A DNA stretch of 13,542 nt, taken from assembly GCA_903862805.1 (NCBI GenBank), contig CAIOZP010000381.1, forward strand, positions 1-13,542, written 5' to 3'. The DNA is from an uncultured Fibrobacterota bacterium (lineage in GTDB: Bacteria; Fibrobacterota; Chitinivibrionia; Chitinivibrionales; CAIOZP01). Numbering within the stretch: the first letter of the stretch is position 1; each line of letters starts with the position of its first letter. Below the pieces are notes generated by a model that saw nothing but the letters and a program-made list of their open reading frames with translations, did not search any database and was not told the DNA's origin. Shown here piece after piece: positions 7,001 through 13,376 of the stretch. A program made the translations under genes and the position numbers.

Positions 7001-8253
7001 CGACGAAAAAAAAGAACTATGTTCCGTACTACTGCTACCTCGGAGATCCATCGGTTCGGTCGGCTTACTCGCCCGATACGGTGCTTGTATCAATGCTTGT
7101 TTCTGATACAGCCAAAGACACACTCAAGGCACTCCAGACTGTGGTGTTTTCTGGCCGTGTCATGACGGGAGGTGCAGTTGCTTCATCGTATGATTCGGGT
7201 TCGTCTTATGTTTCAATCGAACTGTTTCAGCCCGATAACGATTCGGTCACCCGCAAGGACGGGCTTTCAATGTCCACCCAGCCCGAATATATAAAGGATT
7301 TCCCGTCGCATCAGGTGACCTACAATATGCCTGGCGCTCCGATCATGAGCGGACTCGTGCCCGTGGTTCGCGGACACTTCTCGTTCAAAGCGATACTCCC
7401 GCGCAATCTGCCCTTCGATAAAAAAGGTGTCCGTTTTCAGGCCTTCGCGTGGAACGGCGATCGATGTGCGCGAGGTTACCGCGGAGACATCGTGTTCCAC
7501 GGCATATCGTCGTCGGCAACTCTCAGCGACAAGACCGGGCCGGTAATCGCGATCAAACCGGTTTGCGATTCTGCCAAGTTCAACTCCAACTATTCGTTCT
7601 CTCTTCCTTCGGACACAATCAAGGCTTTCCTTCCGCTTATCCTCTCGATTGAGGCTTACGACGAAAGCGGTATTGATGTCAACGGCACCGGCCCTGACGA
7701 AGGTATCTGCGCAGAGATTCCCGGACTTCTTCCTGAACAGAACTACAACGGAACATTCGTGTTTTCCGGTGGCAATTACAAGCGTGGCAGCACCGTGATC
7801 CAGCTCGACAAGGGCAAAGCTGCTCCAGGCAATTATCAGCTGAACGCTTCTGCGAAAGACATGCTCGGCAACCTTTCCCGCAAGTCGGTTACACTGTCCA
7901 TCACCGACGAGGCCGACGTAAAGCTCGGCGATGTTTTCAATTATCCGAATCCGGCACGGGTCGGCAAGTCAACGAAATTTTTCTATCAGCAAAGTGTCAT
8001 TCATCCGCAGGTTCAGATGACCAATATCTACGCCGATGTTTTCATCTATACACTTTCCGGCAGACTCGTAAGAGTAATGCGGAACGCGGCCAACGGAGCC
8101 GAATGGGATCTTCGCGATGCAACAGGCAAACCTATGCCACCGAATGTCTATCTTTACCGCGTGCTTCTGCATTCACCCGACTCCGAAGTGAGCGGACAGG
8201 AAAAGGTGACAAAGAGTGCCGTGAAGAAGCTTGTCATTCTGCCACCCGGTTGA
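4087..8253 (+). CDS. porU: T9SS sortase PorU-like C25 peptidase
   Basis: A 1388-residue exported cysteine peptidase of family C25 (gingipain fold). PorU removes the C-terminal signal of proteins secreted by the type IX system and joins them to anionic lipopolysaccharide at the outer membrane. Residues 1-27 are a signal peptide (cleavage after LTSA); 28 to about 610 are an extracellular beta-rich region. The C25 domain spans about 617-992: IYRNFSGG.ADPTAIRNF (659-676), PDFVLLFGGGHWD (693-705), the GHGGE histidine H865 and the FSCSVGYFD cysteine C899, then YLGDPS. PorU-specific landmarks follow: DTLKALQ (1011-1017), DKTGP (1148-1152) and DESGI. The end (about 1280-1388) is a type A sorting domain with NYPNP and IYTLSGRLVRV. 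An SD (GGAG, 4076-4079) lies seven bases before the ATG. It is longer than P. gingivalis PorU (about 1160). A related T9SS cargo peptidase is the alternative. Confidence 0.82.
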   Translation: MKTGLSVIQRSAALLSAILMSASLTSASVKLIENTTSRVVFTIDVSDCSLHKAEDRSGYMPTYNGQTGTVAGPGGIMLPAQSVMIAVPPSGDAAVSVEASGTSTLPAAELAIDTTLLSSSGDWLAAKQISYLRTIRVMKLILSPVRLSSGQLFRASQLRITVTFPSAAKPGTATVPSGAFWSACKSSVLNLANGFCWYGPVGSHALAKAHASQRLSLPALSSKLVRFEIGDGVSGFNEMTDHEGGVLSIDSADIYRLFGTTARVSDISLYTATRGNLPEHLPDSSGIPAGIIKVPLLKIAANKNGLLGSKDRILACITGPNGWLTDSAKQKAPVFKCNDYSATRSYWLALDGAGTDVSNLVQPDTMLKDSQTEFYNRVKFAQRKDLRYVNESSTMEPSKGSRHWIWTRLTLSNNMFQQIFDSHDLPGIDTSKVGRAMLTVSTSTTVVAALGKDSLVSSNGFNCAMNKWGIGKQGTCTLSVQYSGGTKSSPAEIVSLDLGYYRKMNLGSDSVMRIYSDTTDVAKVVPTIKKYRLDGLVASDTTWIFRIAPLEASVQLVGSYTGKTFCTWIDTANLGYQYVVSRASAFKSVPVDAQRLSAEAKKPYLVTDIMSSSNSADMIIIAPPDYLDLAEQLAEHKQHIASKQRSVIHNPVVINAEDIYRNFSGGTADPTAIRNFLVNVMDTDRTVGWKGKPDFVLLFGGGHWDYKNVITTKKVYLPVYESDDEKCEDGYFSIVGYTDNNPNSLTNPSVILGRINCFSEDDAKTAVDKIIQYEGDTAEFGEWRNRYLLVSDDDRQGFNVQDGIVHVLTSDSIGAILRSELPSAEIRKVNLFEYPCNSTALKPAAATAIINELNNGISIINWVGHGGEGAWADEGILNASSIASLTNKKKYPLMNSFSCSVGYFDEPAEGASCLCDKMIFARDKGTIGSIAATRTAYVSDNGPLAKSLFNFLSTGDGNLCFGQAYLSTQLSTTKKKNYVPYYCYLGDPSVRSAYSPDTVLVSMLVSDTAKDTLKALQTVVFSGRVMTGGAVASSYDSGSSYVSIELFQPDNDSVTRKDGLSMSTQPEYIKDFPSHQVTYNMPGAPIMSGLVPVVRGHFSFKAILPRNLPFDKKGVRFQAFAWNGDRCARGYRGDIVFHGISSSATLSDKTGPVIAIKPVCDSAKFNSNYSFSLPSDTIKAFLPLILSIEAYDESGIDVNGTGPDEGICAEIPGLLPEQNYNGTFVFSGGNYKRGSTVIQLDKGKAAPGNYQLNASAKDMLGNLSRKSVTLSITDEADVKLGDVFNYPNPARVGKSTKFFYQQSVIHPQVQMTNIYADVFIYTLSGRLVRVMRNAANGAEWDLRDATGKPMPPNVYLYRVLLHSPDSEVSGQEKVTKSAVKKLVILPPG

Positions 8254-8277
8254 GATTGAAAAAGATATTCATCGCGG

Positions 8278-8291
8278 ATGAGAATTCTCAT
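8278..8291. repeat. Perfect 14-bp palindrome downstream of porU
   Basis: ATGAGAATTCTCAT equals its own reverse complement with no spacer. It lies 25 bases after the porU stop and ten before the terminator stem. A spacerless palindrome suits a dimeric DNA-binding protein better than an RNA hairpin. It may be chance. Confidence 0.35.
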
Positions 8292-8300
8292 TGATGTATG

Positions 8301-8331
8301 AAGGCCGGAGCCTGAAGATTCCGGCCTTTTT
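8301..8331 (+). terminator. Intrinsic terminator of porU
   Basis: AAGGCCGGA (8301-8309) pairs perfectly with TCCGGCCTT (8320-8328) around a ten-base loop, and the stem runs straight into a T-run. It ends rightward transcription 48 bases after the porU stop codon. It also shows that the in-frame ATG at 8291 cannot be the mutS start, because the terminator would be inside the gene. The same left arm can pair with a second TCCGGCC at 8346-8352. Confidence 0.85.
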
Positions 8332-8349
8332 GTCAACCAACTCTCTCCG

Positions 8350-8411
8350 GCCCGCTGTATTTTTCTCCACATATATAAAACAGAAATTGTCTCAGAGGGC
8401 GCGGGCTTTTT
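8350..8411 (+). promoter_or_regulatory. GC stem plus T-run in the mutS leader
   Basis: GCCCGC (8350-8355) is complementary to GCGGGC (8401-8406), which is followed at once by TTTTTG and then the mutS ATG at 8417. The 45-base loop contains a smaller inverted repeat, TTTCT/AGAAA. The shape resembles an attenuator stem in front of mutS, but six base pairs over a long loop could be chance. TATAAA-like bases at 8372-8379 may be a -10 box for mutS; no -35 is recognisable. Confidence 0.3.
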
Positions 8412-8416
8412 GTCTT

Positions 8417-11107
8417 ATGGAAACAGAAAAAGATCTTCCTGATCAGTTGACAGAAAGAGAATCCGAACATCCAGCTGTGCTCACGCCGATGATGAAGCAG
8501 TACATGGCGATCAAGGCAGCGAATCCTGAGACGGTTCTGCTTTATCGTATGGGCGATTTCTACGAGACATTCAACGAAGACGCCAAGATTGCATCGAAGG
8601 TTTTGGGCATCACGCTCACAAGCCGCAATCATGGCGGTGCCGATAAAACCCCGCTTGCTGGTTTCCCGTATCACGCGCTCGATCGCTACGCGCACAGGCT
8701 TGTGAAGGCCGGTTATCGCATCGCAGTTTGCGAGCAGACCGAAGATCCAAAGACCGCCAAAGGTCTTGTCAAACGCGACATCGTCGAAACCGTTACCGCC
8801 GGAACCGCAACCGAAGATGCTTTTCTCGATGAACGCTCGAACAACTACATTGCCGCAATTTACAAAAGCGAAACGCTTGCTGGTATTGCCGTTTGCGACC
8901 TGACCACCGGCGAGTTCACTGTTGAAGAAGTTGCGGCTTCGGCAATTGAAGAAGAGCTTGCCAGAACCGAGCCGCTTGAGGTGCTTCTCTCCGAAGAAGC
9001 CGACGACAAACTTATCGCACTTGTCAAGGAGACATTACGCGGTGTTTTTGTAAGCTATTCGGTTTCGTCGAAATTCATTCCGGCACTTGCTGAAAAAACC
9101 ATTACCGATCATTTTGATCTGGCCTCAATTGAAGGCCTCGGACTTTCTGGTTTCACCTGTGGTCTCAGTGCCGCAGGCGCTTTGCTTTCGTATCTGAAAA
9201 CTCAAAAGCGCAACGAGCTGAAACACATCTCCGGAATCAAGCCGAAACGTCTTTCTGAGTTTGCCGAACTCGACCCTGCGACCATTCGCGGACTCGAGCT
9301 TTTGCGTCCGATGCAGACCGGCGAGACCGAAGGCACGCTGCTTTCTGCGATTGACAGAACGGCAACAGCAATGGGCGCGCGGCTTTTGCGGCGCTGGCTC
9401 ACTCGTCCGCTCAAAGAAAAAATTGCGATTAACGAGCGTCTCGATTGCGTTGACTGGCTCAAGGCCGACACCTTCGCGCGAAGTGAGTTGTCGCTGATTT
9501 TGCGCAGCATCGCCGACATAGAACGGCTTATCGGCAAGGTGACTTTCGAGCGCGCCAATGCCCGCGATATTGTCGCACTGGCAAAATCGCTCGATGTTTT
9601 CCCATCAATATCAAAAACTATTTCGGTCAGTACCGTCGGACGTATTCGCGACTTGTCAAGCGCGCTTGGTGGCTTTGCCGAGCTTGCCTCCGAGATCACA
9701 AATCTCATTGTCGATGAACCGCCGCTTGCCATTCGCGAAGGTGGAATCATTCGTCCAGGAATTTCGGCCGAGCTTGACGAAACGAGAGATGCCTCGATCA
9801 ACGGCAAGCAGTGGATCGCCGACATGCAGGCGAAGGAGCGCGAGCGCACCGGCATATCGACGCTCAAGGTTGGATACAATCGGGTCTTTGGTTATTACAT
9901 CGAAATCACCAACGCCAACAGCGCATCGGTTCCCGACAACTACATCCGCAAACAGACTCTCGCCAACGCCGAACGCTATCTCACGCCCGAGCTTAAAGAA
10001 ATGGAAGGCCGCATACTCGGCGCCGAAGAGAAGCTCACCGTCATGGAATACGAAATGTTTGTTGAGCTTCGCAAGCGCGTGGCCGTTCATTGTGGACGCA
10101 TTCAGCGCGCGGCCGAGGCGATTGCAGAACTCGATGTTTTCTCCGGACTCGCGCGCGTTGCCGCCGAGTGGCGATACTGCCGACCGATTCTCACCGATGG
10201 CATCGGCATGGCCATCGCCGACGGTCGTCATCCGGTTGTAGAGCAGATGAACCCGGCCGAGCAGTTCGTTCCAAACGACACCTTGTTCGAAGATGGTGCG
10301 CGCCAGATCACATTGGTCACAGGCCCAAACATGGCGGGTAAGTCAACCTACCTTCGACAGACGGCGATCATTTCTATACTTGCTCAAATGGGATCGTTCG
10401 TTCCGGCGGCATCGGCAGAGATCGGAATCGTTGATCGCTTTTTCACCCGCGTCGGTGCAAGCGATAGACTCGCACGCGGTCAATCAACCTTCCTTGTTGA
10501 AATGATCGAGGTCGCAAATATTCTCAACAACGCGAGCGACCGCAGCCTTGTGATCCTTGACGAAGTGGGAAGAGGAACATCAACCTTCGACGGCATCTCT
10601 ATCGCTTGGGCGGTTTGCGAATATCTTCACGAGACCGCTGGCCGTAGGGCCCGCACGCTTTTCGCAACGCACTACCACGAGCTTACCGAGCTATCGTTGC
10701 TTTTTCCGCGCATCCGCAACTGCCACATTTCCGTCAAGGAATGGAACGATAAAATCATCTTCCTGCGCAAGATCGTCGAGGGTGGATCCGATCATTCGTA
10801 TGGCATTCAGGTGGCGCGGCTCGCAGGTGTTCCGCTTGCAGTTATCAGCCGTGCGAAAGAGATTTTAGGCAATCTCGAAAACATGGAATTCACTCCCGAG
10901 CACAAGCCGGTTCTCGCACGTCACCGCGAAGCAAAACCCGAAGCCATCCAGCAGGATCTTTTCAACGGAATCCAGCTCAACATGATGGATGCGCACAAAG
11001 TCGAACTGATCTCGCAGATACAGAATCTCGACGTTGACGGAATGAGTCCACGTGATGCCTTGGCTGTTTTGTATGAGCTGAAAAAGAAAGCTGCCGACAC
11101 AAGATAA
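8417..11107 (+). CDS. mutS: DNA mismatch repair protein MutS
   Basis: Recognises base mismatches and small loops and, with MutL, starts their repair; a cytoplasmic dimeric ATPase. The 896-residue product has all MutS1 parts. The mismatch-binding domain carries the F-x-E wedge (GDFYETF, F48 and E50); connector, lever and clamp regions follow. The ATPase domain has Walker A GPNMAGKST (636-644), Walker B LVILDEVGRGTS (711-722) and the ATHYHEL loop. The C-terminal helical segment is MSPRDALAVLYELK. The start at 8417 gives a normal-length N-terminus (LTPMMKQY about 23 residues in) and avoids the terminator at 8301-8331 that lies inside the longer frame from 8291. No strong SD precedes 8417, which is unusual here. 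No mutL is present in the window. It is followed closely by argB. Confidence 0.97.
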   Translation: METEKDLPDQLTERESEHPAVLTPMMKQYMAIKAANPETVLLYRMGDFYETFNEDAKIASKVLGITLTSRNHGGADKTPLAGFPYHALDRYAHRLVKAGYRIAVCEQTEDPKTAKGLVKRDIVETVTAGTATEDAFLDERSNNYIAAIYKSETLAGIAVCDLTTGEFTVEEVAASAIEEELARTEPLEVLLSEEADDKLIALVKETLRGVFVSYSVSSKFIPALAEKTITDHFDLASIEGLGLSGFTCGLSAAGALLSYLKTQKRNELKHISGIKPKRLSEFAELDPATIRGLELLRPMQTGETEGTLLSAIDRTATAMGARLLRRWLTRPLKEKIAINERLDCVDWLKADTFARSELSLILRSIADIERLIGKVTFERANARDIVALAKSLDVFPSISKTISVSTVGRIRDLSSALGGFAELASEITNLIVDEPPLAIREGGIIRPGISAELDETRDASINGKQWIADMQAKERERTGISTLKVGYNRVFGYYIEITNANSASVPDNYIRKQTLANAERYLTPELKEMEGRILGAEEKLTVMEYEMFVELRKRVAVHCGRIQRAAEAIAELDVFSGLARVAAEWRYCRPILTDGIGMAIADGRHPVVEQMNPAEQFVPNDTLFEDGARQITLVTGPNMAGKSTYLRQTAIISILAQMGSFVPAASAEIGIVDRFFTRVGASDRLARGQSTFLVEMIEVANILNNASDRSLVILDEVGRGTSTFDGISIAWAVCEYLHETAGRRARTLFATHYHELTELSLLFPRIRNCHISVKEWNDKIIFLRKIVEGGSDHSYGIQVARLAGVPLAVISRAKEILGNLENMEFTPEHKPVLARHREAKPEAIQQDLFNGIQLNMMDAHKVELISQIQNLDVDGMSPRDALAVLYELKKKAADTR

Positions 11108-11156
11108 TTTGGATTTTTGATTGGCAGATTTCATTTTAGCGCCAATCAAATCCAAA
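11108..11156 (+). promoter_or_regulatory. Strong hairpin between mutS and argB
   Basis: Starting at the base after the mutS TAA, an 18-base left arm (11108-11125) pairs with a 16-base right arm (11141-11156). All 16 right-arm bases pair, and two extra T's bulge from the left arm. The loop has 15 bases. No T-run follows, so it is not an intrinsic terminator in either direction. The last bases of the right arm are the first A's of the argB SD (AAAGGAA, 11154-11160), so folding would partly hide the ribosome site. It may control argB translation or the stability of mutS mRNA. Confidence 0.6.
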
Positions 11157-11170
11157 GGAACCGAAGCTTC

Positions 11171-11953
11171 ATGAAAACGGTGTGCGTAAAAATTGGCGGA
11201 TCCACAGTTGATGCCGCCGGACTTCTCGAAGAACTTGCCGATGCCTGCGGGCTTCTGCAAAAGAATGGCGACTTCCCGGTGGTGGTTCACGGCGGCGGCA
11301 AAGACATCGCACGTCAGCTCGGGCTGCTCAACAAGGAATTCACCTTCATCGAAGGTCAGCGCGTCACCGATGCTGAAACCATGTCGGCTGTGCAGATGGT
11401 TCTTTCGGGCGACGTCAACAAACGCATCGTAAATAAATTCCTTTCGCGTGGTGTCAATTCATGTGGACTTTCCGGCGTTGACTGTTCGCTGTTTACAGCC
11501 ACAAAGCTTTTGGTAAACGGACAGGACATCGGATTCGTCGGCGACATCGTTGCCGTGAACACCGCACCTGTAAGACTTTTGCTCGATGCGAAAATTGTTC
11601 CGGTAATTTCGCCGGTCAGCCGCGACAACGATGGCGGTATCTATAACGTGAACGCCGACAACGCGGCCGCCGAGGCCGCGATTGCGCTTGAGGCAGATCA
11701 TCTCGTGTATATCTCCGATGTGCCAGGCGTGAAGGTTGACGGCGCGGTTCGACGAAGCATCCGCACCGACGAAATAGAAGGCCTGATCGCCGACGGCCAT
11801 GTGACCGGCGGCATGATCCCGAAGCTGCGCAATGCAGCCGAAGTGATCGCTCGCGGTGCGAAGAATGTTCACATCTGTCAATGGCACGGGCCGCAAACCC
11901 TTGCCGAGGAAACCGATCCGGCCAAAGCCGCCGGAACAACAATTCATGCGTGA
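11171..11953 (+). CDS. argB: Acetylglutamate kinase ArgB
   Basis: Phosphorylates N-acetyl-L-glutamate with ATP, the second step of ornithine/arginine synthesis; cytoplasmic. The 260-residue protein shows the amino-acid kinase fold: VKIGGS with K7, VVHGGGKD (38-45), GQRVTD with R64, NVNAD (N159, D163) and GGMIPK with K218. These correspond to E. coli K8, R66, N158, D162 and K217. It has nearly the same length as the E. coli enzyme (258). It lacks the N-terminal helix of hexameric arginine-inhibited kinases, which suggests a dimer that arginine does not inhibit (inference). The ATG at 11171 has an SD ten bases upstream. The in-frame ATG at 11117 would start inside the mutS-argB hairpin and is not favoured. 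argD follows 31 bases after the stop. Confidence 0.93.
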   Translation: MKTVCVKIGGSTVDAAGLLEELADACGLLQKNGDFPVVVHGGGKDIARQLGLLNKEFTFIEGQRVTDAETMSAVQMVLSGDVNKRIVNKFLSRGVNSCGLSGVDCSLFTATKLLVNGQDIGFVGDIVAVNTAPVRLLLDAKIVPVISPVSRDNDGGIYNVNADNAAAEAAIALEADHLVYISDVPGVKVDGAVRRSIRTDEIEGLIADGHVTGGMIPKLRNAAEVIARGAKNVHICQWHGPQTLAEETDPAKAAGTTIHA

Positions 11954-11984
11954 GAAAATCTCGCGCGTCTAAATAGGAGTTAAT

Positions 11985-13172
11985 ATGAATCAGGGTAAAT
12001 TTGATTCTCTTTTTGTCAATACATACGCCAGGGGCGGTGAGGCAATTGTTTCGGGTAAAGGTTCTGTTGTCACCGATGCGAAAGGTAAGAAGTATCTCGA
12101 CTTCGGAACAGGCATCGCAGTTTCGGCATTGGGCCACGGGCACGAAGCGATTGCGAAGGCATTGAAGGATCAGGCAGCAAAGATCCTTCATACCAGCAAT
12201 CTCTACTACAGTCAGCCGCAGATTGACATCGCGAAAAAGCTTGTGAAGCTGAGCTTTGCCGAAAAAGTTTTTCTGTGCAACAGCGGAACCGAAGCCAACG
12301 AGGCAGCGATAAAATTCGCGAGGAAAAAAGCTTCGGCGATTGATCCCGAAAAATTCCACGTGCTGAGTTTCGAGCAGGGATTCCACGGAAGGACTTACGG
12401 CGCATTGTCTGCAACGGCGCAAGCGAAGTTCCACGAGGGAATGGGCCCGATGCTTGAAGGCTTTCACTACGCGCCGTTCAACGATGTTGCCAAAACGAAA
12501 AAGATTCTCGATGCCCACAAATTTGCGGCGGTCATTGTCGAGCCGATTCAGGGCGAAAGCGGAGTTAATGAGGCGAGCGTCGAGTTCCTCGCGTTTTTGA
12601 GGGACTATACCAAAAAGAAAAAGATAGCGCTGATCTTCGACGAGATCCAGTGCGGAACCGGCAGGACCGGCAAGCTCTGGTGCTACGAACACAGCGGAAT
12701 TGTTCCCGACATTATGACGCTCGCAAAGCCGATCGGCGGCGGTCTGCCTCTTGGTGTTGTGCTTGCAACTGCCGATGCGGTTTCCGCAATTGCCCCCGGC
12801 GATCATGGAACAACCTTCGGCGGGAATCCGCTGGCTTGTGCGCTTGGTGCCGCGCTTCTCGATGTCGTTTCGAAGAAAACCTTCCTCAAGGAAGTTCATC
12901 AGAAGGGCGAGTTTCTCAAGGCAAAATTAGTCGCGCTTGCAAATGGAGGCGATTCGATCACGGCAGTTCTTGGCAAAGGACTTCTGGTTGGCGCACGGTT
13001 TTCTGCCGAGCCGAAGCCGATCCTCGAAGCCTGTCGGGCGAGTGGTCTTTTGCTTGTCAAAGCGGGAAACAACACGATCAGGTTCTTGCCGCCGCTAACG
13101 GTTTCGTATGATGAAATCGACAAAGCGATTGAGATCTTTTCTGAGATTGTCGCAAAGACCGAGCTGAAATGA
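11985..13172 (+). CDS. argD: Acetylornithine aminotransferase ArgD
   Basis: PLP-dependent class III aminotransferase that interconverts N-acetylglutamate semialdehyde and N-acetylornithine with glutamate/2-oxoglutarate; cytoplasmic. The 395 residues are normal for ArgD. Visible sites: NSGTEANEAAIK (from N99), which binds the cofactor phosphate; FHGRTYG (133-139); the FDEIQCGTGRTG strand with D219, which contacts the pyridine nitrogen; LAKPIGGGLPLG with the Schiff-base lysine K248; and GTTFGGNPLAC. An SD (TAGGAG, 11974-11979) lies five bases before the ATG. Its place directly after argB favours ArgD over the similar succinylornithine or GABA aminotransferases. The same enzyme often serves in lysine synthesis too. 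argC, argJ and argF are not in the window. Confidence 0.93.
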   Translation: MNQGKFDSLFVNTYARGGEAIVSGKGSVVTDAKGKKYLDFGTGIAVSALGHGHEAIAKALKDQAAKILHTSNLYYSQPQIDIAKKLVKLSFAEKVFLCNSGTEANEAAIKFARKKASAIDPEKFHVLSFEQGFHGRTYGALSATAQAKFHEGMGPMLEGFHYAPFNDVAKTKKILDAHKFAAVIVEPIQGESGVNEASVEFLAFLRDYTKKKKIALIFDEIQCGTGRTGKLWCYEHSGIVPDIMTLAKPIGGGLPLGVVLATADAVSAIAPGDHGTTFGGNPLACALGAALLDVVSKKTFLKEVHQKGEFLKAKLVALANGGDSITAVLGKGLLVGARFSAEPKPILEACRASGLLLVKAGNNTIRFLPPLTVSYDEIDKAIEIFSEIVAKTELK

Positions 13173-13198
13173 TCCTCGTGTCTGATGCAAAAAGTGCA

Positions 13199-13228
13199 TT
13201 GACTATGTCTCCCAATATTTCGTATATT
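13199..13228 (+). promoter_or_regulatory. Sigma-70-type promoter of the tRNA gene
   Basis: TTGACT (13199-13204) and TATATT (13223-13228) are separated by 18 bases, each close to the consensus. The transcript should start near 13235, a few bases before the tRNA 5' end at 13240. A GCG-rich stretch just after the -10 box is discriminator-like, as seen at growth-rate-controlled tRNA promoters. Confidence 0.7.
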
Positions 13229-13239
13229 ACGCGGCGAAT

Positions 13240-13316
13240 GGCAGAGTAGCTCAGTTGGTTAGAGCACTGGAATCATAATCCAGTGGTCGACAGTTCAAGT
13301 CTGTCCTCTGCTACCA
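13240..13316 (+). tRNA. tRNA with anticodon CAT (Met elongator likely)
   Basis: A complete 77-base cloverleaf. The acceptor stem is GGCAGAG/CTCTGCT, the D stem GCTC/GAGC, the anticodon stem CTGGA/TCCAG around loop ATCATAA (anticodon CAT), and the T stem GACAG/CTGTC around TTCAAGT. Discriminator A73 is followed by an encoded CCA. The first pair is a G1-U72 wobble; all other stem pairs are Watson-Crick. It is not an initiator: it has C11-G24 in the D stem and lacks the three consecutive G-C pairs in the anticodon stem. G2-C71 and C3-G70 fit elongator tRNA-Met. A lysidine-modified tRNA-Ile2, which has the same CAT in DNA, cannot be excluded. Confidence 0.95.
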
Positions 13317-13323
13317 AACTCAG

Positions 13324-13360
13324 GGTCCGGTGGGTGAAAACCTGCCGGGCCTTTTGTTTT
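13324..13360 (+). terminator. Intrinsic terminator after the tRNA
   Basis: A 12-bp stem (13324-13335 with 13340-13351, including three G-T wobbles) closes on a GAAA tetraloop and runs into TTTTGTTTT. It lies eight bases beyond the CCA end and ends the tRNA transcript, which therefore looks monocistronic. Confidence 0.9.
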
Positions 13361-13376
13361 GTGAAGTGGCCAAAAT

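Noticed and set aside
9202..10241. Long open frames on both strands inside mutS
   Set aside because: Shadows of mutS; low-complexity Ser/Arg-rich translations.
11108..11156. ArgR operator (ARG box) upstream of argB
   Set aside because: The ARG box is an 18-bp compact palindrome with TGAAT/ATTCA halves; this is a widely spaced stem without those halves.
11616..12899. Minus-strand open frame of 427 codons across argB and argD
   Set aside because: Spans two well-supported genes, is Arg/Cys-rich without any domain, and has no ribosome site.
13185..13199. ATGCA/TGCAT inverted repeat after argD as a terminator
   Set aside because: Only five base pairs, no T-run, and it runs into the -35 box of the tRNA promoter.
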